Shown here piece after piece: positions 1 through 6,634 of a DNA stretch of 18,101 nucleotides. How positions within the stretch are numbered: the first letter of the stretch is position 1; every line of letters begins with the position of its first letter. Source of the stretch: JACQFZ01 sp036396275 (lineage in GTDB: Bacteria > Pseudomonadota > Gammaproteobacteria > Acidiferrobacterales > Sulfurifustaceae). The translations under genes were made by a program, and so were the position numbers. The stretch is taken from the NCBI GenBank assembly GCA_036396275.1, contig DASWLD010000188.1:1-18101 (forward strand), given 5' to 3'. The notes below the pieces were generated by a model. It had not been told where the DNA came from. It made no database searches and saw only the letters and a program-made list of their open reading frames with translations.

Positions 1-693
1 GATGACCGGTATCGTCGCTTCGTTGCTCACGCGCTCGATCAGACTCTTGCCGCCGCGCGGCACGATGACATCGACGTATTCCTTCATCGTGATCAGCTCG
101 CCGACCGCCGCCCGGTCGGTTGTTTCGACCACTTGAACCGCCTCGGCCGGCAATCCCGCCTTTTTTAGTCCAGCGTGAATCAAGTGAGCGATGGCGTGGT
201 TCGAATGCATCGCCTCGCTGCCGCCGCGCAGAATCGCGGCGTTGCCGGACTTCAAACAAAGCCCGGCGGCATCGGCGGTAACATTCGGCCGCGATTCATA
301 AATGATCCCGATCACGCCGAGCGGAACGCGCATGCGCCCGACTTGAATTCCCGTCGGGCGATAGGCCAAGCCGGTGATTTCGCCGATCGGGTCGGTGAGT
401 TGCGCGATCTGGCGCAGACCCTCCGCCATTAGCCGCACGCGCGCGGGATTCAATTCCAAGCGGTCAAGAAACGCCGGATCGAGCCCCTGCGCCTTGCCGG
501 TCTCGAGATCCTTGCCGTTCGCGTCGAGCAGCGTGTCGCCGCGCCGCTCGATTTCCGCGGCGGTTGCGATCAGCGCCGCATTCTTCGCCGCCGTTTCCGC
601 GCGCGCGAGCAGGCGCGCGGCCGCGCGCGCACGGCTGCCCAGCTCGCGCATATACGATTTAACGTCCGTCGTAACCTTCGCCGCCGCTTTCAT
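1..693 (-). CDS. proA: Gamma-glutamyl phosphate reductase ProA (N-terminal part, cut by window edge)
   Basis: Catalyses NADPH-dependent reduction of gamma-glutamyl phosphate to glutamate semialdehyde, the second step of proline synthesis in the cytoplasm. About 231 residues are visible, reading leftwards out of the window; the family is usually about 420. Family signatures seen are VGRMRVPLGVIGIIYESRPN near residue 120, then NVTADAAGLCLKSGNA and LRGGSEAMHSN, and IVPRGGK near residue 215. The active-site cysteine lies in the missing part. The start ATG (693-691) shares one base with the holA stop codon (TGATG), which implies translational coupling and a holA-proA operon. Identity is near certain; whether the gene is complete cannot be seen. 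Confidence 0.96.
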   Translation of the reverse strand, partial: MKAAAKVTTDVKSYMRELGSRARAAARLLARAETAAKNAALIATAAEIERRGDTLLDANGKDLETGKAQGLDPAFLDRLELNPARVRLMAEGLRQIAQLTDPIGEITGLAYRPTGIQVGRMRVPLGVIGIIYESRPNVTADAAGLCLKSGNAAILRGGSEAMHSNHAIAHLIHAGLKKAGLPAEAVQVVETTDRAAVGELITMKEYVDVIVPRGGKSLIERVSNEATIPVI

Positions 694-1727
694 CACAGTG
701 TCCCGTTCAATACATAGGCATTCGTGCGCAACCCGCTAAGCGCCAACGCCAACGATTCCAGTTCGAGCCACGCATCGCCGGCGCGCCGGCCTTTGACGAC
801 GCGATCCGCCCGCGCCGCCGCGCCGATCAGATCGTCCCATTCGCCGAGCGTCGTTCTTGCCAGCGCCTTGCGCACCAAGGGTTTGCGTCGCTGCCACACG
901 CGAAACTCATCCATGACCTGGGATTCATTGCGCCCCGACGCGATCGCCCGCGCCATGCGCGCCAGCTCGCGCGCCATGCGCGCCAGCGACCACAACACCA
1001 GAACCGGCGCTTCGCCCTCCGCTTTCAACACACGCAGGATACGCGCGGCGCCCTTGGCATCCCCGGCGAGCGCGGCGTCGGCCAACGCGAACACGCTGAA
1101 CCGGGCATTGTCCCCAAGATTCCCGGCGATGTCATCCACGCTCACGCCGCCGGACATCAGCATCGCAAGCTTATCGATTTCCTGTGCGCAGGCGAGCAGG
1201 TTTCCCTCGGTGTAGTGCGCCAGCATATCCGCCACGCCCGGGCCGGGCGTAAGCCCACGCGCGCGCATACGCCGCTCGATCCACGCGGGCAACTGCCGCG
1301 CCTCGATGGGATAGAGCGCAACCGCGACGCCGGTCCGCTCCAGCGCTGCCGCCCACTTCGCCGAACGCGCGGCTTTGTCGAGCTTGCCGGTCGTCACCGT
1401 AAAAAGGATATCCGGCGACGGATCGGTGCATAACTCCACCAGCGTCTTGCCGCCCTCCTCGCCCGGCTTACCGCCGGGCAGCCGCAGCTCGATTATCCGG
1501 CGCTGCGCGAACAATGAACCCGCGCGGGTTTCGGCGTAAAACCCGGACCAGTCGAAACCGCTTTCGACGGTAAAAACACTGCGTTCGCGGAACCCCGCGG
1601 CGTGGGCCGCGGCGCGTATCGCGTCGACGCACTCTTGTGCCAGCAGGGGCTCGTCGCCGGTAATGAAATAAATCGGCGCGAGCGTTCGCTTCAGTTGGGC
1701 GGAGAGTTGCTCGGGGCTGATCTGCAT
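693..1727 (-). CDS. holA: DNA polymerase III delta subunit HolA
   Basis: Delta subunit of the clamp loader, which opens the beta sliding clamp during replication. It has 344 residues, the normal family length. The N-terminus (MQISPEQLSAQL, then FITGDEPLLAQE near residue 20) and the motif DNARFSVFALADAALAGD near the middle are typical of HolA. An in-frame ATG at 1790 would add 21 residues, but the family normally starts at the MQ chosen here. No Shine-Dalgarno sequence is visible before this start; instead a perfect TATAAT lies 7 bases upstream. The gene overlaps proA by one base. Its usual upstream neighbour lptE is absent here and appears about 16 kb away at the other end of the window. Confidence 0.95.
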   Translation of the reverse strand: MQISPEQLSAQLKRTLAPIYFITGDEPLLAQECVDAIRAAAHAAGFRERSVFTVESGFDWSGFYAETRAGSLFAQRRIIELRLPGGKPGEEGGKTLVELCTDPSPDILFTVTTGKLDKAARSAKWAAALERTGVAVALYPIEARQLPAWIERRMRARGLTPGPGVADMLAHYTEGNLLACAQEIDKLAMLMSGGVSVDDIAGNLGDNARFSVFALADAALAGDAKGAARILRVLKAEGEAPVLVLWSLARMARELARMARAIASGRNESQVMDEFRVWQRRKPLVRKALARTTLGEWDDLIGAAARADRVVKGRRAGDAWLELESLALALSGLRTNAYVLNGTL

Positions 1728-1734
1728 CGTGCCG

Positions 1735-1740
1735 ATTATA
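1735..1740 (-). promoter_or_regulatory. Candidate -10 element for holA, with possible leaderless start
   Basis: On the minus strand TATAAT is followed by seven bases (CGGCACG) and then the holA ATG. A transcript starting at the usual 6-7 bases after the -10 would begin at or next to the start codon. No good -35 is seen at 16-18 bases upstream. The match is a single perfect hexamer, so it is suggestive only. It fits a need for a separate promoter now that lptE is not upstream. Confidence 0.4.
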
Positions 1741-1876
1741 CTTGAGGCAAAGTCCGAATTCGCGCGCGGCGGCCCCGGGCATTCAGGCAAACGCCGGCGT
1801 CCGCGGCAAAACCGCCGGAGTATCGGTCATTCTTTGAAACGACGTTCCCGCCCAGACCGGCCTTGCGGAGCCGGCG

Positions 1877-2830
1877 TTATCTCTTCGGCTTTCGTTTCGA
1901 GTTCCGCTCGTTGCTCGTGCGCACGGGTGGCGCGGTTCGATACTTGTCCAACGCGGAAAACGTCGGCGCGTCGCGATACAGGAACACCTGGCTCAGCAAT
2001 CTCCAGAATTTTCGCTGCTCGGACGCCTTCGCGGGCAGTCGGTAACTCATTTTCGTCGCGAGCTCTGGGAGGAACACGTCGATGGCGGACTTGATCGTGA
2101 CGCCCCATGCGTAGGCGTTCGCTCTCGCGGAGCGCGCCGCCAGCCATGCAATCGCCAACGCAGCCAAGGGATACCACGCCGATGGCAGCCGTGACCAAGC
2201 GAGAGCCAAGCCCACGTACCCCGCCGCGAGCAGCAGCGCGCCGAACCAGATGTTCGCCGAGAAGTCCACCTTGGTCTTCGCCGCATCGATCATCTCGCGA
2301 TAAGGCGGCGGCACGATCGCGACCAATCGATCCCATCCTTCGATCGAGTCGAAGCCGTAAATAACTCGCGGATAGTCTTCAAACGCGCGGATGGTGTTAC
2401 CGAACGCCGTCGCCAGCACAAGGTCGCGGCGGCTGGGGTACCTCGCCGCAAATTCGGCTTCGAGCCTGGCGCGACGGCGCACGCTGTCGTCGCCGTCGAT
2501 CGACGCCATTGCCTCGATCTCCCGCTGCATCCGGTCGAACGCGTGGCACTGAAAAAAGCGCAGCGCCCAAATCGGATTGATCGTGCCGTAACCCTCCAAC
2601 ACGCGAATCACCGTCCGGTTGACGGCCATGGCCGCGAGAGACGACAACCAAATGACGGCGACCGCAAGCGTCGTCCCGGCCCAGACGTCTTTCGAAAGGA
2701 ACTGGCGAATGCCGTCGGCCAGGCCGAAGTGGTCGAGCCCGATGTACCCGCCCGCGGCGATCGCCAGTACCGGCAAGAAGTAGCCGATGGCGAATTCGCG
2801 GCCAAGCAGCTTCGGGAGCTCGCTGAACAT
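1877..2830 (-). CDS. Uncharacterised four-helix membrane protein
   Basis: A 317-residue protein of unknown function. Hydrophobic segments are at about residues 14-32, 50-70, 195-213 and 218-234, so it is likely an inner-membrane protein with a long central cytoplasmic loop of about 120 residues. The stretch FGNTIRAFEDYPRVIYGFDS, followed by a W-D-R-L, resembles a signature I associate with a widespread family of uncharacterised bacterial membrane proteins (LGN-x-x-RAAEDYP-x-x-x-YG-[IF]-D). The C-terminus is basic (ends NSKRKPKR). It starts 15 bases after the stop of the 118-residue gene at 2846-3202, so the two probably form an operon with that gene first. No clear Shine-Dalgarno sequence precedes this start; coupling to the upstream gene is possible. 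Coding confidence is high, function unknown. Confidence 0.82.
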   Translation of the reverse strand: MFSELPKLLGREFAIGYFLPVLAIAAGGYIGLDHFGLADGIRQFLSKDVWAGTTLAVAVIWLSSLAAMAVNRTVIRVLEGYGTINPIWALRFFQCHAFDRMQREIEAMASIDGDDSVRRRARLEAEFAARYPSRRDLVLATAFGNTIRAFEDYPRVIYGFDSIEGWDRLVAIVPPPYREMIDAAKTKVDFSANIWFGALLLAAGYVGLALAWSRLPSAWYPLAALAIAWLAARSARANAYAWGVTIKSAIDVFLPELATKMSYRLPAKASEQRKFWRLLSQVFLYRDAPTFSALDKYRTAPPVRTSNERNSKRKPKR

Positions 2831-2845
2831 GTTCCGTGCGATCGG

Positions 2846-3202
2846 CTAGCGGATCTTTTTCTTGCGTCGCGGGGGCGGCGTGTCGGGATCGCCCGGCAGG
2901 ACACTGAGGAGCGAACCGACGCTGTGCATGATTCCACGCGTCCTCTGCGGCGTGATGGAAACGGTCGGTACCGCCAATTTTTCGATTTGCACGATGCAGC
3001 GCTTGATGTCGATCTCCACGCCGCGCCGCTGCGGTATTCGAATCGCCTGCCGCGCGAACGTCGATCGAACCTGCTGCAGCTGGACCTGTTGCTGAACCAT
3101 GGTTCGAAGCGCCCGATTGAGCTCGCGCTTCGTCTGCGCGGCGACGCTCACATCCCGGATGAGCGACGAGTAAGCGCCGATCAATCGATCCATTGTCTTC
3201 AT
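2846..3202 (-). CDS. Small coiled-coil/helical protein, unknown function
   Basis: A 118-residue protein. The start at 3202 is chosen because GGGGAG lies 8 bases upstream, a strong Shine-Dalgarno; a longer reading frame from 3328 lacks one and its extra N-terminus is arginine-rich and cysteine-rich, unlike a normal protein start. Residues about 15-60 are rich in K, R, Q, L and E with heptad-like spacing (TKRELNRALRTMVQQQVQLQ), suggesting a coiled coil. The C-terminus is Pro-rich and ends in a basic tail (PPPRRKKKIR). There is no signal peptide or membrane segment. It is first in a probable two-gene operon with the membrane protein at 1877-2830, so it may be that protein's cytoplasmic partner. 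I do not recognise the family. Confidence 0.72.
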   Translation of the reverse strand: MKTMDRLIGAYSSLIRDVSVAAQTKRELNRALRTMVQQQVQLQQVRSTFARQAIRIPQRRGVEIDIKRCIVQIEKLAVPTVSITPQRTRGIMHSVGSLLSVLPGDPDTPPPRRKKKIR

Positions 3203-3450
3203 CGCAATTACTCCCCAACAACCGACGCAACATCGATACCGGGTCAGTATTGTCGCACGCCTTGCGCGCGCCAGCTCCTCCCTTCGCTCCGTGCTTTCCT
3301 TCACGGTCGCAACAATATCCGCCGCCACCCGCCGGAGCTCATCCTAGCCATCGCCCTGCAATGAGCGGTTCAGCCCGGCACGTCCGCGCGCGCGAACTCT
3401 TGACGACTGGGGTAAGCTGAAGGACTCCCGGTAACGACCTCTGCCGCGTC

Positions 3451-5136
3451 ATGACCGAAACCGACATCGCCGAACCGGCTGCAATTACTCTGACGTCGCA
3501 GGCCGAGCGCATCTTTCCGACGCTGACGGATGTACAGATCGCGCGCATCGCGGCGCGCGGACGCAAGCGCGCCATTCGGCGCGGTGAAATACTCGTCGAA
3601 GCCGGCGATTCGACAGTTCCCTTCTTCGTCGTTGTTTCCGGCCGGATCGACATTGTTCGACCCTCCGGTGCCACGGAGGAGCTCGTGGTCGTACACAAGT
3701 CGGGACAGTTCACGGGCGAAATCACCATGCTCTCCGGTCGGCACGCGCTCCTGCGCACGCGCGCGACCGGGTCGGGCGAAGTGATCGAGCTCGATCGCGA
3801 GCAGCTGCTGGCGTTGGTGCAGACCGACGCGGAACTGAGCGAGATCATCATGCGCGCTTTCATCTTGCGCCGTGTGGAACTGATCGCGCACAGCTTCGGC
3901 GATGTCGTGCTCATGGGTTCCGACCACTGCGCCGGCACGCTGCGCGTCAAGGAGTTCCTCACACGCAACGGCCACCCGTACTCCTATATCGATCTCGATC
4001 ACGATGCTGACGTTCAGAATCTGCTCGACCGGTTTCAGGTGTCGGAGGGTGACGTTCCGGTTTTGATCTGTCGCGGCGACGTGGTACTGCGCAATCCGAC
4101 GAACCAGCAGATCGCCGACTGCCTCGGCTTCAACGAAGGCATCGAGCAGACGCATATCCGCGATGTCGTCATCGTCGGCGCCGGGCCCGCGGGTCTCGCG
4201 GCGGCGGTGTATGCCGCATCGGAAGGGCTCGACGTGCTCGTGCTCGAAACGAGCGCGCCCGGCGGGCAAGCCGGTTCCAGCTCGAAGATAGAAAACTATC
4301 TCGGGTTTCCCACCGGCATTTCCGGCCAGGCGCTGGCGGCGCGCGCGTACACGCAGGCGCAGAAATTCGGCGCCCAAATCGTGATCGCGCACGGCGCGAA
4401 CCGGCTCGCGTGCGAGCGCAAGCCCTATGCCGTCGAGATCGACGGTGGGCCGCGCGTGCCGGCGCGCACCGTCATCATTGCGACCGGCGCCGAGTACCGC
4501 AAACCGCCGCTTGCCAACATGAGTCGGTTCGAAAACGCCGGCGTCTACTACGGCGCGACGTTCATGGAGGCGCAGCTTTGCCGCGGCGAGGAAGTGATCG
4601 TCGTCGGCGGGGGCAACTCGGCCGGCCAAGCCGCGGTCTTTCTCGCGCAGACGGCAAAACACGTGCACGTGCTGGTGCGTTCCAAGGGCTTGGCGGAAAG
4701 CATGTCGCGCTACCTGATCCGTCGTATCGAATTGAATCCGGCGATCACGTTGCACACGTACACGCAAATCGAAACGCTCGATGGCGCGGCACATCTCGAA
4801 CGCGTGCGCTGGCGCAACAGCGAGACCGATACCGCGGAGACACACGACATTCGCCACGTCTTCGTCATGACCGGCGCCGATCCGAGCACGCATTGGTTGG
4901 CCGGCTGCGTCGCGCTCGATGCGAAGGGGTTCATCAAAACCGGGGTCGATCTTGCGCCGGACGATTTGGCGGCGGCGAATTGGCCGTTCCCGCGACCGCC
5001 GCATCTGCTTGAAACCAGCCTGCCGGGCGTGTTCGCCGTCGGCGACGTGCGCTGCGGCAGCATCAAACGGGTCGCCTCGGCCGTCGGCGAAGGGTCGATC
5101 GCGATCAGTTTCGTCCACAAAGCACTGCGAGAGTAG
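3451..5136 (+). CDS. FAD-dependent oxidoreductase: cNMP-binding, glutaredoxin-like and thioredoxin-reductase-like domains
   Basis: A 561-residue cytoplasmic fusion. Residues about 20-135 are a cyclic-nucleotide-binding (CRP-like) domain with the GEI of the phosphate-binding cassette. Residues about 150-225 form a thioredoxin/glutaredoxin-like module (GSDHCAGTLRVKEFL, YSYIDLD, DVPVLIC) with only one cysteine at the usual CxxC position. Residues about 235-555 are thioredoxin-reductase-like: FAD site VIVGAGPAGLAAAVYAASEG, then GGQAGSSSKIENYLGFPTGI, NAD(P)H site VVGGGNSAGQAAVFLA, and the FAD-closing GVFAVGDVRCGS. The redox CxxC of true thioredoxin reductases is missing; the equivalent place reads YYGATFMEA. 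It therefore should not be called a classical thioredoxin reductase, and its substrate is unknown. The Shine-Dalgarno before 3451 is weak. A UBP zinc-finger gene follows after 7 bases. Confidence 0.93.
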   Translation: MTETDIAEPAAITLTSQAERIFPTLTDVQIARIAARGRKRAIRRGEILVEAGDSTVPFFVVVSGRIDIVRPSGATEELVVVHKSGQFTGEITMLSGRHALLRTRATGSGEVIELDREQLLALVQTDAELSEIIMRAFILRRVELIAHSFGDVVLMGSDHCAGTLRVKEFLTRNGHPYSYIDLDHDADVQNLLDRFQVSEGDVPVLICRGDVVLRNPTNQQIADCLGFNEGIEQTHIRDVVIVGAGPAGLAAAVYAASEGLDVLVLETSAPGGQAGSSSKIENYLGFPTGISGQALAARAYTQAQKFGAQIVIAHGANRLACERKPYAVEIDGGPRVPARTVIIATGAEYRKPPLANMSRFENAGVYYGATFMEAQLCRGEEVIVVGGGNSAGQAAVFLAQTAKHVHVLVRSKGLAESMSRYLIRRIELNPAITLHTYTQIETLDGAAHLERVRWRNSETDTAETHDIRHVFVMTGADPSTHWLAGCVALDAKGFIKTGVDLAPDDLAAANWPFPRPPHLLETSLPGVFAVGDVRCGSIKRVASAVGEGSIAISFVHKALRE

Positions 5137-5143
5137 GAGCGCC

Positions 5144-5413
5144 ATGACCGAGAAACGCTGCACGCATCTTCGCGCCGTTACGACCGTCAGGCACCCGAAG
5201 CGCCACGAGTGCGAGGAATGCGTGAAGACCGGAGATGAATGGGTGCACTTGCGTACCTGCCAGGAATGCGGCGCGACGCTATGTTGCGACAACTCCATCA
5301 ACCGCCACGCGACCCGGCACGCGCAGGCGAGCGGACACCCCGTTATCGCCTCGGCCGAACCGGGCGAACGTTGGCTATTTTGTTATTCGGACGATGCGTT
5401 TGCCGAGTATTGA
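5144..5413 (+). CDS. UBP-type zinc-finger protein
   Basis: An 89-residue protein consisting almost entirely of a UBP-type (ubiquitin-specific-protease type) zinc finger. Likely zinc ligands are C6, H8, C23, C26, C39, C42, C47 and histidines among H55, H59 and H65, giving the CxH...CxxC...CxxC-x4-C...H...H pattern. It ends with aromatic/acidic residues (WLFCYSDDAFAEY). In eukaryotes this fold binds the C-terminus of ubiquitin; the bacterial role is not established. Its Shine-Dalgarno (AGGAG, 5135-5139) overlaps the stop codon of the redox fusion, so the two are co-transcribed and probably translationally coupled. From memory, this pairing with cNMP/TrxR-like proteins recurs in other bacteria, which suggests a functional partner. 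Confidence 0.9.
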   Translation: MTEKRCTHLRAVTTVRHPKRHECEECVKTGDEWVHLRTCQECGATLCCDNSINRHATRHAQASGHPVIASAEPGERWLFCYSDDAFAEY

Positions 5414-5420
5414 CCGGTCC

Positions 5421-5460
5421 ACGACATCGGGACGACGAGGAGAAGCGGATTCGATGTCGT
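5421..5460 (+). other. Stem-loop after the redox/zinc-finger operon
   Basis: ACGACATCG at 5421-5429 and CGATGTCGT at 5452-5460 are exact reverse complements (9 bp, 22-base loop), starting 8 bases after the zinc-finger stop codon. There is no T-run afterwards, so it is not a classical intrinsic terminator; it could end or protect the transcript. The rest of 5414-5569 shows nothing else. Confidence 0.4.
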
Positions 5461-5569
5461 TGCTTCGCTTAGCCCGGAATGAGGAATTCCCAACCTGAAA
5501 CGCAATGCGCGCGGCAAGCGGCCAAGCGACGGGATTGACTACGACCGCTCGGCAACTTTTGCTTCCGAG

Positions 5570-5824
5570 CTATTGCTTCTGCGCGACGACTCGACCCTTG
5601 TCGTTTAAGAATACCCGGTAGCGATTGCCGTCCTTGCAAGTTGCGATGTGGTCGTTGTCGCCTTTCTTGACCGCGCTGACGACTTGACCGCAGGGCAGCC
5701 CCAGGAGCGCGATCACGGATGTCATGTCCTTGAGGAGCGATACGTCTTCCGCCGCCCGCGACGCTCCGATGAAAAGCGCCATCGTTGCGGCCACCAGAAT
5801 CCAGGCCTTTGTACCTTTGTTCAC
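5570..5824 (-). CDS. Small secreted protein with two cysteines, unknown function
   Basis: An 84-residue protein starting at GTG (5824) with AGGAG 7 bases upstream. Residues 1-25 are a Sec signal peptide (basic n-region, WILVAATMALFIGA core, cleavage after SRA). The mature part of about 59 residues has two cysteines, in GLPCGQVVS and ATCKDGNRYRVFLND, that could form a disulfide in the periplasm. The CGxVVS...C-x-D-G-N-R-Y-R-V-F pattern resembles small uncharacterised periplasmic proteins found in several proteobacteria. It lies 21 bases downstream of the lipoprotein gene at 5846-6451, so the pair probably forms an operon. Confidence 0.83.
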   Translation of the reverse strand: MNKGTKAWILVAATMALFIGASRAAEDVSLLKDMTSVIALLGLPCGQVVSAVKKGDNDHIATCKDGNRYRVFLNDKGRVVAQKQ

Positions 5825-5845
5825 CGCGTTTCTCCTGTTATCCGA

Positions 5846-6451
5846 TTACAGAGTCGCAAATTTGGCCGGATCGGCCAAGATGCCCCAGATCGCTTCGCGC
5901 GAGGTAACGATGTCGCGCGCCAGCGCCGGGTCGCCGTCCTGCAATAGCGATAGCACCTTAAGGAGCAGCCGGTCGTACGGTTGTCGCAGCTCGGCGAGCG
6001 TGGTTTTGATTTGCCCCCGATAATATGCTCGGAATTGATTCAGCAGGTCATCGACCTGATTCTTGAGCGCGATCTTGGTGAATAGGCCGATCGCCGCGGT
6101 TGCCTTGAGCCGGGTTTCCAGCGTCGTAAGATCGAGCGCCGGCGATGTCTCTTTCTTCTCGGAGGTGCGCGTGGCGCTTTGCTCTTGGGGCGCCGCGACT
6201 GGCTTTGCCGGCGCGTTCGCGACCGGCGGTTCGACCCTGGCAACGGGCGATTCGGCCTGGGCGGCACTTTGCTCAACCGCAGGAGCCGCGGTCGGCTCGA
6301 TCGCCGGCGCCGCGGGCGGCGTGTCGGCCGGCGCCAGCGCATGCTTCACTCCGGTGCATCCTGCCACCGCTAGCCAAATCGAAATCCCGACAATGCGCAT
6401 AGCGGATATCAATTGCTCTCCGGCACCGCTTTCCATAGAGCCGTTGCTCAT
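5846..6451 (-). CDS. Lipoprotein with Ala/Pro-rich linker and helical C-terminal domain
   Basis: 201 residues from the ATG at 6451, or 184 from the ATG at 6400. The first has a good Shine-Dalgarno (AGGA, 7 bases upstream); the second gives the better lipoprotein signal (MRIVGISIWLAVAGC with lipobox VAGC), so the true start is uncertain. After the lipid-attached cysteine (next residue Thr) comes an Ala/Pro/Glu-rich low-complexity linker of about 75 residues, then a helical domain (LKATAAIGLFTKIALKNQVD, LLNQFRAYYRGQ, ending DPAKFATL). It is probably anchored to the outer membrane with the helical domain in the periplasm. The LKATAAIGLFTK region is reminiscent of helical segments in other proteobacterial envelope proteins, but I cannot name the family. 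Divergent from the gene at 6635. Confidence 0.8.
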   Translation of the reverse strand: MSNGSMESGAGEQLISAMRIVGISIWLAVAGCTGVKHALAPADTPPAAPAIEPTAAPAVEQSAAQAESPVARVEPPVANAPAKPVAAPQEQSATRTSEKKETSPALDLTTLETRLKATAAIGLFTKIALKNQVDDLLNQFRAYYRGQIKTTLAELRQPYDRLLLKVLSLLQDGDPALARDIVTSREAIWGILADPAKFATL

Positions 6452-6550
6452 GCGTTATTCCTGCGCGAAGCCGTTTGTTTCACGATCGGGTTGCCATTCA
6501 TATCACAAGCCGAAGAAACTTGCCCCGGAGCCGCCGTGCGCGGCATAGCG

Positions 6551-6566
6551 CGCCGGAATTCCGGCG
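6551..6566. promoter_or_regulatory. 16-bp perfect palindrome, candidate operator
   Basis: CGCCGGAATTCCGGCG is a perfect palindrome in the 183-bp region between divergent genes 5846-6451 and 6635-7615. Its centre is about 50 bases upstream of the predicted sigma-54 start site. Such symmetry is typical of a dimeric regulator's site, though activators of sigma-54 promoters more often bind farther upstream. No regulator can be named. Confidence 0.4.
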
Positions 6567-6582
6567 GTTACGCGCTTTCGCC

Positions 6583-6599
6583 CTGGCACGGAGTCTGCT
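6583..6599 (+). promoter_or_regulatory. Sigma-54 (RpoN) -24/-12 promoter
   Basis: CTGGCACGGAGTCTGCT matches the sigma-54 consensus YTGGCACGRNNNTTGCW except for C in place of the first T of the -12 box. The invariant GG (6585-6586) and GC (6597-6598) have the required spacing. Transcription would start near 6610, leaving about 25 bases before the GTG start at 6635, with the ribosome site AGGGG (6624-6628) inside it. Position, strand and spacing all fit the downstream gene. Expression would need an enhancer-binding AAA+ activator, not encoded in this window. Confidence 0.72.
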
Positions 6600-6634
6600 G
6601 ATAGGAGGATGGGTGCCATAGAAAGGGGTGAACA

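Noticed and set aside
2541..2557. TGGCACT...GC as a second sigma-54 promoter
   Set aside because: The GG-GC spacing is one base too long and the site lies inside a coding region.
2397..3364. Long alternative frames on both strands over the membrane/coiled-coil gene pair
   Set aside because: They overlap the two better-supported minus genes and have Arg-rich shadow composition without membrane segments or ribosome sites.
3370..5301. Long open frame on the minus strand (643 codons) across the redox fusion and zinc-finger genes
   Set aside because: It lies opposite genes with clear FAD, NAD(P)H and zinc-finger motifs; its translation is Arg/His/Asp-rich with no recognisable domain, a typical effect of high GC content.
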